Assembly (NCBI GenBank): GCA_035629775.1
Contig: DASPHG010000055.1
Coordinates: 55,110-119,109 of the forward strand
DNA length: 64,000 bases
Direction: 5' to 3'
Source: DASPHG01 sp035629775
GTDB lineage: Bacteria > Actinomycetota > Thermoleophilia > Solirubrobacterales > Thermoleophilaceae
Shown here: positions 1 to 7,660 of the stretch, piece by piece
Position numbering within the stretch: the first letter of the stretch is position 1
How the letters are laid out: every line of letters begins with the position of its first letter
Notes under the pieces: model-generated
The model's input: the letters and a program-made list of their open reading frames with translations, nothing else
The model's database searches: none
What the model was told of the DNA's origin: nothing
Position numbers and translations under genes: made by a program

Positions 1-470
1 TAGGTGATCGGATACGAGAGCCGCTGCGCGAGCACGTTCGGCTCGATCGGCAGGGCGTCGGGCAGGATGCGCGTCAAGAGGCCGGCGACACACACGAATG
101 CCGCCGCTGTGGCGATGCCGGCCAGGACGGTCCGCGCGGTGGCGGCGGTTCGCGGCAGCGTGCCCAGCAGGGCGAGCGTCAGGGTGTAGAGCAGGACCCG
201 GTCGAACTCGACGACGGCGCGCGCCGGGGCGTCGGACCACGACGTGGAGATGATCGCCCAGGCGCCGAAGAGAGCGAGCGCGGCGAGGACGAGGCCGACC
301 GCCAGGCCCACGCCCTCGAGTGGCCGCGGCGCGAGCGTGATCCTCAACACGAGCGCGACTGCGACCAGCGCACACGCGACGCCGGTCGCCTGCGGGAAAT
401 AGCCGCCGCCGTCGAACCCCAGATAGATCGTGAGCGCGCCCGGGAGCAACGCTATGGTCGGGGTCCACAT
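1..470 (-). CDS. O-antigen ligase/Wzy-like membrane protein, N-terminal part
   Basis: The frame reads from an ATG at 470 leftward and stays open through the window edge, giving about 156 residues of an N-terminal fragment. It is strongly hydrophobic, with about four membrane segments, and contains WSDAPARAVVEFDRVLLY followed by a Leu-rich helix, a pattern I associate with O-antigen ligase/polymerase proteins of actinobacteria. A role in polysaccharide assembly in the inner membrane fits the adjacent glycan genes, but the catalytic part lies outside the window. It is divergent from the sugar transferase that begins at 480. Family assignment is inference from the N-terminus only. Confidence 0.6.
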   Translation of the reverse strand, partial: MWTPTIALLPGALTIYLGFDGGGYFPQATGVACALVAVALVLRITLAPRPLEGVGLAVGLVLAALALFGAWAIISTSWSDAPARAVVEFDRVLLYTLTLALLGTLPRTAATARTVLAGIATAAAFVCVAGLLTRILPDALPIEPNVLAQRLSYPIT

Positions 471-479
471 CCGGGCGCG

Positions 480-1163
480 ATGTTACGTCGTGGACATGCC
501 CGCACTCTCATGGCTCATCGTGCAACAGCTCCCGTTGTGGTCGTCCGGACCGGCGCCTGGCCGAAGGGAAAGCGGATGATGGACGCAATCGGCGCGACCC
601 TGGCGCTCGCGCTGCTCTCGCCGGTCCTGGTTGCGATCGCCGTCGCGGTCCGGATCGACTCCCGTGGGCCGGTCTTCTTCCGCCAGCCGCGGCTCGGGCA
701 GGGCCTCGAACCCTTCGTCGTGCTGAAGTTCCGGACGATGACCACCGACGCCGCCCCCGACCTCCACCAGCAGTACATCGCCAAGCTCGCCTCCGGAGAG
801 GCCGAAGAGGACGGGCTGAAGAAGCTGACCGGCGATCCACGGGTCACCGGCGTGGGGCGTCTGCTGCGCCGGCTCAGCCTCGACGAGCTCCCACAGCTGG
901 CGAACGTGGTGCGGGGCGACATGTCGCTGGTCGGCCCGCGGCCGGCGCTCGAGTACGAGCTCGAGCACTATGCCGACCACCACTTCGAGCGCTTCGCGGT
1001 GAAGCCGGGGATGACGGGTCTCTGGCAGGTCTCCGGCCGCAACCGGCTGGGCTTCCAGGAGATGCTCGACCTCGATGCCGAGTACGCCCGTACCACGAGC
1101 TTCGCGCTCGACGTGAAGATTCTCGCGAAGACGCCGTCCGCCGCCATCTCGGGCGCCGCATGA
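480..1163 (+). CDS. Initiating sugar transferase (bacterial sugar transferase family, PglC-type)
   Basis: About 227 residues, of the short class with a single N-terminal hydrophobic segment (residues ~37-58) and no four-helix N-terminal domain. Family hallmarks seen in order: PVFFRQPRLGQ, LKFRTM, LRRLSLDELPQL, and GDMSLVGPRPA near the C-terminal half, then PGMTGLWQVSGRN. Such enzymes move a sugar phosphate from UDP/TDP-sugar onto undecaprenyl phosphate at the membrane, the first step of lipid-linked glycan assembly. The start may instead be the ATG at 510 (MAHRATAP), since the first ten residues look unlike the family. The stop overlaps the start of the aminotransferase (ATGA), so the two are translationally coupled. 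Confidence 0.9.
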   Translation: MLRRGHARTLMAHRATAPVVVVRTGAWPKGKRMMDAIGATLALALLSPVLVAIAVAVRIDSRGPVFFRQPRLGQGLEPFVVLKFRTMTTDAAPDLHQQYIAKLASGEAEEDGLKKLTGDPRVTGVGRLLRRLSLDELPQLANVVRGDMSLVGPRPALEYELEHYADHHFERFAVKPGMTGLWQVSGRNRLGFQEMLDLDAEYARTTSFALDVKILAKTPSAAISGAA

Positions 1164-2263
1164 GCGGCGTCCCGTTCGTCGACCTGGGGCGGATGCACAA
1201 CCCGCTCGAGGCGGAGCTGAAGGAGGTCTTCGAGCAGATCCTGAGCACGGGGGCGTTCAACCTTGGCGTCGAGCTGGAGCGATTCGAGGCCGAGTTCGCC
1301 GCGTACTGCGGGGCCGCGCACTGCGTCGGCATCTGCGATGGGACGGAGGCACTACGGCTCGCGCTCGTCGCGATGGGCGCCGGCCCGGGCACCGAGGTCG
1401 TCACCACGCCGAGCACGTTCATCGCGACGGTCGAGGCCGTCGCCGCCACGGGCGCACGGCCGGTCCTGGCCGACATCGATCCGGCCACGCGCTGTCTCGA
1501 TCCCGAGCGCGTCGCCGCGGCGATCGGCCCGAACACCGTCGCGGTCGTGCCCGTCCACCTGTACGGCCGCCCGGCACCGATGGCCGAGCTGCGCGAGGCG
1601 TGCGGCGAGATTCCGCTGCTCGAGGACGCGGCGCAGGCCCACGGGGCGGACCTCGACGGGCGCCGAACCGGCACGCTCGGGCGGGCGGCGGGGTTCAGCT
1701 TCTACCCGACGAAGAATCTGGGCGCGCTCGGCGATGGCGGCGCGGTCGTCACCGACGACGAGGATCTCGCGGCGGTGGTGCGCTCGATGCGCCATCACGG
1801 CTCGGCCGCCGACGACGCGAACCAGCATGTGCGGCCCGGACGGACGAGCCGGCTGGACAACCTCCAGGCGGCACTGCTCTCGGTGAAGCTCCGGGAGCTC
1901 GACCGGTGGAACGAGGAGCGGCGGACGGCCGCGGCCCGCTACCGGGACGCCCTCGACGGCCTGCCGATCACGCTTCCCCAGGACGACCCCCCGGGGGGCT
2001 CACAGGTGTTCCACCTGTTCGCCGTCGAGTTGGACGACCGCGACCGCGTGCGCGACGAGCTCCGCGCGGCGGGCATCGGCGCCGCGATCCACTATCCGAA
2101 CCCCGCACACCTCAACCCTGCGTGGAGCGAGCTGGCGGCGCCGGGCGACCTGCCGGCGGCGGAGAGCCTCGCCGCGAGGACGCTCTCGCTGCCGATGTTC
2201 CCGGGGATCGAGGACGCGGAGATCGACCGAGTGGCCGAGGCACTGCGAACTGCGCTGGGCTGA
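1160..2263 (+). CDS. DegT/DnrJ/EryC1/StrS family sugar aminotransferase
   Basis: 367 residues, full family length. A PLP-dependent aminotransferase acting on nucleotide-linked keto-sugars. The sequence shows the DGTEAL segment (residues ~60-65), VHLYGRPAPM, EDAAQAHGA (residues 155-163, with the Asp that contacts the pyridine nitrogen) and the Schiff-base lysine K185 in FSFYPTKNLGALGDGGA. It overlaps the initiating transferase by four bases and probably makes an amino sugar for the same glycan. Substrate cannot be deduced. It converges on the transglycosylase-like gene, with a strong hairpin between. Confidence 0.93.
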   Translation: MSGVPFVDLGRMHNPLEAELKEVFEQILSTGAFNLGVELERFEAEFAAYCGAAHCVGICDGTEALRLALVAMGAGPGTEVVTTPSTFIATVEAVAATGARPVLADIDPATRCLDPERVAAAIGPNTVAVVPVHLYGRPAPMAELREACGEIPLLEDAAQAHGADLDGRRTGTLGRAAGFSFYPTKNLGALGDGGAVVTDDEDLAAVVRSMRHHGSAADDANQHVRPGRTSRLDNLQAALLSVKLRELDRWNEERRTAAARYRDALDGLPITLPQDDPPGGSQVFHLFAVELDDRDRVRDELRAAGIGAAIHYPNPAHLNPAWSELAAPGDLPAAESLAARTLSLPMFPGIEDAEIDRVAEALRTALG

Positions 2264-2271
2264 GCTGCGGG

Positions 2272-2292
2272 GCCGCGACTAGAAGTCGCGGC
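2272..2292. terminator. Bidirectional hairpin terminator between convergent genes
   Basis: A perfect 9-bp stem, GCCGCGACT and AGTCGCGGC around an AGA loop, lies exactly between the aminotransferase stop and the opposing secreted-protein stop, and includes that TAG. No U-tract follows on either side, so any termination would be of the U-poor type common in high-GC actinobacteria. The stem is seen; function is inferred. Confidence 0.55.
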
Positions 2293-3463
2293 TCTCCCAG
2301 GTGCGCTGGTTGAGGTGCCGCTTGACGTCCGAGATGTAGCCGTCGGCGGCGTTGGTGTGCCAGCGGCCCGCGTAGTGCGCGCCGATCGCGCCCCACATGT
2401 CGCCGGCCCGGTACGGCTCGCCGCGCTCCATGTCGCCGAGCCACTTGGCGTGGCCCTCGTAGTAGTAGCGGAAGAGGGCGCCGTAGTAATCGACGTTGAA
2501 GGCGGTCGAGCGGCTCGACATCGGGAAGGTGCCGGCGTGGAAGGTCGTCTTGATCTGCGTGAGGCCGAAGCTGAGGCCACCGTCGCCGACGGCCGACATC
2601 CGCCACCAGGACTCGTTGACGACGACCGCGCGCAGCACGTCCTCGTCGATGCCCCACTTCCAGGCGGCCCACTGGATGATCTCGTCGGTGGTGCCGGTGA
2701 AGTTGCCGGTCACGAGGCGCTTGTGCTCGCCGGTGACCGAGATGTTGTTCTCGTAGAAGTCGCGGAGGTCGGACTGCGAGGGGACGCGGCTGTTCTCGCC
2801 GGCATTCCCGGGGCGCGGCTCCCAGCTGGAGCGGTGCACGCGGCTGGCGGCCTCGGCGTCGCTCAGGATCGGCGAGCCGACCGGGCGGGTCGTCGCCGTC
2901 CCACCCTGCGGGACCGGATCCGGGGCGGGCTCGCTGACGGGCGGCTGCTCTACCTGCGGCTGCTCGGTCTGCGGCTGCTCGACGGTGCCGGGCTCGCTGG
3001 GGGCCGGAGCCGGCTCCGGGGCCGGGTCGGGCTGACGCGGCTCGGTCGGGGCGAAGGCGTCGCGGATGGCCCCGGCGCTGTCGCGCTGCTCGGAGCGGCG
3101 GACGCGGCTCGTGCGGACCTGCTTCAGGACGACGACGAGCCGGACGCGCTTACGGGGGGCGGCGGCGCGGCGAGCCACGCGGACCGCGATCCGCGCCCTG
3201 CCGTGGCGGCGCACCGCGCGACGGAGGCGGGTGGCGCGGACGCGACGGTGATAGCTACCGGCGCGAATGTAGCCGCGGCGAACGGCGCGCGGCTGCTTGA
3301 TGCCCTTCAGGCGGAACGTCACCGACTTGCCGGCCTTCTTCTTCGCGGCGAACGTCTTGAAGTCGGGGCCCATCCAGGTGCCCGTGGCGGCGTGGGCACC
3401 CGCGGGGAACACGAGGCACACGAGGAGCGCGCAGAGCAGTTTGATGGTGGTCGTCCGTGACAT
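2279..3463 (-). CDS. Secreted lysozyme-fold (transglycosylase-like) protein
   Basis: 394 residues with a clear signal peptide (Lys, then LLCALLVCLVFPAG, cleavage after AHA). Residues ~30-125 are basic and may bind wall or glycan. Residues ~150-200 are a Pro/Glu/Gln linker. The C-terminal ~160 residues carry a lysozyme-like domain: IDEDVLRAVVVNESWW, GLSFGLTQIK and a Trp/Tyr-rich tail GAIGAHYAGRWH, consistent with an SLT-type muramidase in which the Glu of NESWW would be catalytic. It sits inside the polysaccharide locus downstream of a GT4 gene in the same direction (57-nt gap) and may remodel the wall for glycan export. The enzymatic call is moderate. Confidence 0.75.
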   Translation of the reverse strand: MSRTTTIKLLCALLVCLVFPAGAHAATGTWMGPDFKTFAAKKKAGKSVTFRLKGIKQPRAVRRGYIRAGSYHRRVRATRLRRAVRRHGRARIAVRVARRAAAPRKRVRLVVVLKQVRTSRVRRSEQRDSAGAIRDAFAPTEPRQPDPAPEPAPAPSEPGTVEQPQTEQPQVEQPPVSEPAPDPVPQGGTATTRPVGSPILSDAEAASRVHRSSWEPRPGNAGENSRVPSQSDLRDFYENNISVTGEHKRLVTGNFTGTTDEIIQWAAWKWGIDEDVLRAVVVNESWWRMSAVGDGGLSFGLTQIKTTFHAGTFPMSSRSTAFNVDYYGALFRYYYEGHAKWLGDMERGEPYRAGDMWGAIGAHYAGRWHTNAADGYISDVKRHLNQRTWESRDF

Positions 3464-3478
3464 TCAGAATCTCCCTAT

Positions 3479-3494
3479 GCCGCGTCCTTGCGGC
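3479..3494 (-). promoter_or_regulatory. Small hairpin in the leader of the secreted lysozyme-like gene
   Basis: A stem GCCGC/GCGGC around a 6-nt loop lies 15 nt upstream of the ATG at 3463, directly 5' of the AGGGAG ribosome-binding site. It could tune translation initiation or end read-through from the upstream GT4 gene. Only the inverted repeat is seen; the role is inference. Confidence 0.25.
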
Positions 3495-3520
3495 TATGCA
3501 GGAACTATCGAAGCCGGTGG

Positions 3521-4720
3521 CTAAGACCTTGAACTTGCGAGCGCCGTCTGGACGCCCTGCAGAAGCGGCCCGATCTGGTCCGGCCAGGTGAGGCCAAGCT
3601 CGTCGATCCGACGCCGCGCGCGCTCGCCCAGAGCGCCCGCCTTCGCGGGGTCGTCGAGCAGCTCCTCGACGCGGTCCGCGAGATCGCCGGCGTCGCTCGG
3701 CCGCGCGTAGGCGGTGGCGTCGCCGCACAGCCGCTTCATCTGCTCGAGCGGCGTCTGGATCACCGGCCGGCCGAGCGTCATGTACTCGAGCACCTTGATC
3801 ATCGTCGAGCGGTCGTTCAGCGGCCCCGGCGGGTCCACGCTCAGGCACACCGAGGCCGTGCAGACGTAGCGGCGCACGCCGTCGGCGTCCACGCGCCCCG
3901 GCAGGCTGACGCGGTCGCCTAGCCCGCGGCGCGCTGTCTCTGCGATCAGGTCCTCGCGGGCGTCCCCCGGTCCGACGAGCGCGAAGGTCACGTCGTCGCG
4001 CCCGCGCCGGCGAAGCTCGTCGGCGGCGTCGAGCACCGCGCCGAGCCCCTCCTGCGTGGAGATCCGGCCGACCCAGGCGACCAGGTGCGCGCGCCCGCCC
4101 CTGAGCGCAGGGTCCGGCTCGACGGGACGGATTCGGTCGGGGTCGGGTGCGTTGCGGACCACGACCACGCGATCCGCGGGGACGTCGCCGCGCGTGCGTG
4201 CGATCTCGGCGTACGCCTCGTTCGTCGAGAGCACTACGTCGGCCTTGTGGAACGTCCATCGCTCGGCCGCCAGCAGCGCGCGATGGAAGAGCCCGCGCCG
4301 CCCGAACTTCTCCTCGAACAGCTCGGGGGCCAGGTCGTGGTGGTCGAAGATCACGCGGGCCCCGCGCCTGATCGACCGGCGCGCGGCGAGCAGCAGGAAG
4401 TCCGGCGGGTTGCAGGCGATGACGAGGTCCGGGGGGTCCTCGCGCTCGACACGCTCCGCGAGGGCGCGCAGGCGCCGGAGCGCGGCGCCGTACTCGCGCA
4501 GGTACCCGGCGGCCCCCGCGGCCTCCGGCAGCGCGGGGAAACGCAGCACGCGCACGCCGTCCAGCACCTCCTCCGGTGCGGTCAGGTCGAGGCCCGCCGG
4601 CGCCGCCACCGTGACCGAGTGGCCCGCGCCCGCCAGGGCACGCGCGATCTGCGCCACCCGCGTGTCGTACGGGTACGGCTCGTTCTCGAGCAGGATCAGG
4701 ATGCGCGCACGCCGTTCCAA
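3521..4720 (-). CDS. Family 4 glycosyltransferase
   Basis: 399 residues with the two-Rossmann GT-B layout. The N-half begins RILILLENEPYPYDTRVAQIA and has VIFDHHDLAPELF; the C-half has LVAWVGRISTQEGLGAVLDA, FALVGPGD and the donor-site region DPPGPLNDRSTMIKVLEYMTLGRPVI. Predicted cytosolic enzyme transferring a hexose from a nucleotide sugar to the lipid-linked oligosaccharide. The only reasonable start is a TTG at 4720; no ATG/GTG precedes the conserved first strand. Divergent from the GT2 at 4753 with a ~30-bp shared promoter region. Confidence 0.9.
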   Translation of the reverse strand: MERRARILILLENEPYPYDTRVAQIARALAGAGHSVTVAAPAGLDLTAPEEVLDGVRVLRFPALPEAAGAAGYLREYGAALRRLRALAERVEREDPPDLVIACNPPDFLLLAARRSIRRGARVIFDHHDLAPELFEEKFGRRGLFHRALLAAERWTFHKADVVLSTNEAYAEIARTRGDVPADRVVVVRNAPDPDRIRPVEPDPALRGGRAHLVAWVGRISTQEGLGAVLDAADELRRRGRDDVTFALVGPGDAREDLIAETARRGLGDRVSLPGRVDADGVRRYVCTASVCLSVDPPGPLNDRSTMIKVLEYMTLGRPVIQTPLEQMKRLCGDATAYARPSDAGDLADRVEELLDDPAKAGALGERARRRIDELGLTWPDQIGPLLQGVQTALASSRS

Positions 4721-4752
4721 CGGTGGCGCGCGATGCTAGCCTCGCCCGGCCT

Positions 4753-5661
4753 ATGAGGCTGGTCGTAAGCGTCGGCTTCCTCAACGAGGAGCGCTATCTG
4801 CCGGCCTTCCTGGAGACGGTCGCGGCCCAGACCCGGCTCCCGGACCGGTTGCTGCTCGTCGACGACGGCTCCACGGACAGCTCGCCGGAGATCGTCGCCG
4901 AGTTTGCGGCGGCGCACGAATGGGCGTCGGTGATGACCCGCCCGCCACGCCCGCCCGAGCGCGACCGGCTCGCCCAGGCCCACGAGTACCAGGCGTTCCT
5001 GTGGGCGGCGGAGCGGATCGAGGAGCCCCACGACGTGGTGGCCAAGATGGACGCCGACCTACGCCTGAACCCGCACCTCGTGGAGGCGGTGATGGCCGCG
5101 TTCGAGGCCGAGCCGCGGCTCGGGATCGCGGGCGGGCCGCTCAGCATTGAGACGCCCGCCGGCCTCCAGCGCGAGCGCTCTCCGGCCGACCACGTGCGCG
5201 GCCCGAACAAGTTCTACCGCCGCGCCTGCCTCGACGAGATCCTGCCCGTGCCGGCGATCGCCGGCTGGGAGGCGATCGACGAGGCGAAGGCGCACATGCG
5301 CGGGTGGCAGACGCGCACGGTCGAGCTGCCGGGGGGCGACACCGTCCATCTGCGCCCGACCGGCGCGCACGACGGCCGCGTGCGCGGCTTTCGCCGCATG
5401 GGCTCGAATGCGTGGAGCTACGGCGCGCACCCGCTCGCGGTCGCCCTTGGCGGCGTCTCGCGCGTTCGCGAGCGCCCGCCGGTCCTCGCCGGCGTCGCGT
5501 TCGTCTGGGGCTGGGCCTACGCGGCGCTCAAGCGCTACCCGCGCGCCGACCCGGACGTGCGCGCGGTGGTGCGCCGCGAGCAGCTCGCGCGGATCCGCGG
5601 CTACTTCGGGCGGAGGGCGGAGAGTGCGTCCGCGGCGAACGCCTCGGACTCCGCCACGTAG
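4753..5661 (+). CDS. Family 2 glycosyltransferase (paralogue of the 9135 gene)
   Basis: 302 residues when started at the ATG at 4753 (MRLVVSVGFLNEERYL), which aligns with the paralogue's start; an ATG at 4723 would add ten unconserved residues. GT-A features: LLLVDDGSTD, the metal-binding KMDADLRL, and a C-terminal acceptor region GWEAIDEAKAHMRGW. It probably adds an internal sugar to the repeat unit. Its last 61 bases overlap the 3' end of the convergent GT4 gene. It is strongly similar throughout to the GT2 at 9135, indicating duplication within the locus. Confidence 0.9.
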   Translation: MRLVVSVGFLNEERYLPAFLETVAAQTRLPDRLLLVDDGSTDSSPEIVAEFAAAHEWASVMTRPPRPPERDRLAQAHEYQAFLWAAERIEEPHDVVAKMDADLRLNPHLVEAVMAAFEAEPRLGIAGGPLSIETPAGLQRERSPADHVRGPNKFYRRACLDEILPVPAIAGWEAIDEAKAHMRGWQTRTVELPGGDTVHLRPTGAHDGRVRGFRRMGSNAWSYGAHPLAVALGGVSRVRERPPVLAGVAFVWGWAYAALKRYPRADPDVRAVVRREQLARIRGYFGRRAESASAANASDSAT

Positions 5662-6827
5662 CGCTCCGGCGTCAGCGCGGACATGCGCTCGTATGCTCGC
5701 CGCGCGCGCTCGGCGGCGGCGTCCGGGTCGTCGATCGTCCGCCACATCGCGTCCGCGAACGCGTCCACGTCGCCGGGCGGGGCCAGCAGCGCCTCCGCGC
5801 CGTCCTCGAGCGCCTCCGGGATCCCGCCGGTGCGCGAGGCGACGATCGGGACGCGCGCGAGCGCGCCCTCGATGCACACGAGCGGGAACACGTCGGGGAC
5901 GAGCGAGGGCACGAGCAGCGCATGGGCCCCCGCGAGGACGGCCGCGATCTGGTCGGTCTCGGTCCGGCCGAGCAGCTCGAGTGCGTCGCCCATGCCGGTC
6001 TCGGCGGCGACCGCCTCGAGCTGCGCGCGTGTCGTCTCGTCCACGGAACCCGCGACCACGAGCCGGACCGGCACGCCGTGCTCGTCGCGTACGCGCGCGA
6101 CCGCCCGCACGGCGACCTCGGCGCCCTTGTTGATCGTCACCCGGCCCAGGTAGACGGCGGTCGGCTGGTCGAACGGGTGCCGCTCGATCTGTGCGAACAG
6201 CTCGGACTGCTTGCTCGCCGGGTAGATGACGCGCTCGAGCGCGGCCTCCATGCCGGTGGGCAGCGGCGCGCGCTGGCTGAGGTCGCGGCTCGCCCACGAG
6301 ACCGCCGCGCGTGAGGGCCGCGTCGGGTCGAGCCGCAGCGCGGGGTGGCGGTTGACCAGGCGCATGGCGGCAGCCCAGACGGCGCGGGCGCCCCGGTCGC
6401 CCGGGCGCAGGTGGCGCAGGAAGCGGTCACCCCAGTAGAGCTCCGTGGCGAAGAACGTCTCGCTCAGCCGGTAGGCCATCGGGAGCCCCATGGCCATCGC
6501 CGTCGCGGGCGCGGCCTGGGGGACGCTGACGCAGTTCGACACGTACACGAGGTCGGGCTGGAAATCGGCGACCGCGCGTCGGACGACGCGGGCCGCGCGC
6601 AGCGCGGTGAGCCCGGCGGCCGCGGTGTCGCGGATGCGGCCGTGCCCGGCCCAGGGCAGCTCACGGCGGACATGAGCCTCGTCGGGCGCCTCGCCCCGGC
6701 GCAGGGTCGAGGTGAGGACCAGGATCTCGTGACGGCCGCGCAGGCCGTCGACGAACGACTGGCAGTCGAGCTCGTACCCGCCGATCGCGACCGGCGGGTA
6801 GAGGTCGCTGAAGACGAGGATCCTCAC
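5601..6827 (-). CDS. Family 4 glycosyltransferase
   Basis: 408 residues, GT-B. N-terminal MRILVFSDLYPPVAIGGYEL with the glycine-rich acceptor loop; C-terminal AVYLGRVTINKGAEVAVRAV, RLVVAGSVD, LVPSLVPDVFPLVCIEGALARVPIVAS (the EX7E-like donor site) and TGGIPEAL. It starts at an ATG overlapping the stop of the upstream PIG-L deacetylase by four bases, so the two form an operon read leftward. Convergent 61-base overlap with the GT2 at its 3' end. Confidence 0.92.
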   Translation of the reverse strand: MRILVFSDLYPPVAIGGYELDCQSFVDGLRGRHEILVLTSTLRRGEAPDEAHVRRELPWAGHGRIRDTAAAGLTALRAARVVRRAVADFQPDLVYVSNCVSVPQAAPATAMAMGLPMAYRLSETFFATELYWGDRFLRHLRPGDRGARAVWAAAMRLVNRHPALRLDPTRPSRAAVSWASRDLSQRAPLPTGMEAALERVIYPASKQSELFAQIERHPFDQPTAVYLGRVTINKGAEVAVRAVARVRDEHGVPVRLVVAGSVDETTRAQLEAVAAETGMGDALELLGRTETDQIAAVLAGAHALLVPSLVPDVFPLVCIEGALARVPIVASRTGGIPEALEDGAEALLAPPGDVDAFADAMWRTIDDPDAAAERARRAYERMSALTPERYVAESEAFAADALSALRPK

Positions 6828-7639
6828 GCGGGGGCGTCCCAGAAGACCTCGTAGCGGTGGATCTCCGGGTTCGAGATGTTGCCCACGGGGCCGCGGTCGA
6901 GGGTGGGGAACTGGGTGCGGTAGCGGCGCATCGCGGCGAGCTTCGCGGCGGCCGTGGTGTCGTCGAGGCGCTCGACCCGGCCCGCCCGCGGGTCGACGCC
7001 GGTCTCGGCGAACGCCGACGCCCAGTAGGCGTCAACGTCCAGGTGCGGGCTCGTCTCGCCGCCCGTGACCCACGCCGGCCAGCCATAGACCGCGCAGTAC
7101 GGCAGGTCGGCGTAGAGCGACACGGGGATCCGCTGCCGGGCGAGTGACAGCGCGTAGGCGCGGACGAGGGCATGGTCCGGGTGGACGGTGCCGATCGTCA
7201 TCGGCGCGAACACGCGCGCCGGCGCCGGGAAGCGGCGCGCGATCTCGCGGTCGAGCGCCGACCATGGCGGGAACGGCCGCCCACGCCGGTACTGGATCTC
7301 GAGGAACGGCAGGTTCTCCGGCCCGCGCCCGGCCTCGTCGAGCGCGTCGACGTCCTCGGCGATCCGCTCGGCGAACAGGGCCGCGGAGTCGGGCTGGCCG
7401 GCGATCCCGTCCCAGTCGGTCGTTGTCCCGGGAGCGGGCGGGAGGGCGAATACGTTCACCACGCGGACGTCCGCCGGCCCGGTCAGAACCGACCAGCAGT
7501 CCAGCACCGCGTCGTCGAGGTGGGGCGACAGCACGAGCACCGGCCCGTCGGGATCGGTGCGCAGCGCGGTCCTGAAGCGGCGGTTGCGCGCGGCCGCGAC
7601 GCGCTTCCAGAGTGCCGTCCCAAGTCTTTCCCGCAGCAT
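6824..7639 (-). CDS. PIG-L family deacetylase
   Basis: About 271 residues. The zinc-binding signature appears as LSPHLDDAVLD (family consensus AHPDD), and the distal histidine motif as GTVHPDHALVRAY. PIG-L enzymes remove N-acetyl from GlcNAc-type sugars or conjugates; here it could deacetylate a polysaccharide precursor. I chose the ATG at 7639; a GTG at 7660 would add seven residues but would abut the divergent flippase start at 7661. The stop overlaps the following GT4 start (ATGA). Confidence 0.87.
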   Translation of the reverse strand: MLRERLGTALWKRVAAARNRRFRTALRTDPDGPVLVLSPHLDDAVLDCWSVLTGPADVRVVNVFALPPAPGTTTDWDGIAGQPDSAALFAERIAEDVDALDEAGRGPENLPFLEIQYRRGRPFPPWSALDREIARRFPAPARVFAPMTIGTVHPDHALVRAYALSLARQRIPVSLYADLPYCAVYGWPAWVTGGETSPHLDVDAYWASAFAETGVDPRAGRVERLDDTTAAAKLAAMRRYRTQFPTLDRGPVGNISNPEIHRYEVFWDAPA

Positions 7640-7660
7640 CGCGCGGCAGACTAGAGGCAC

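Noticed and set aside
3464..3520. Riboswitch (c-di-GMP or c-di-AMP type) before the lysozyme-like gene
   Set aside because: The leader is only 57 nt and lacks the conserved aptamer blocks; only a small hairpin remains.
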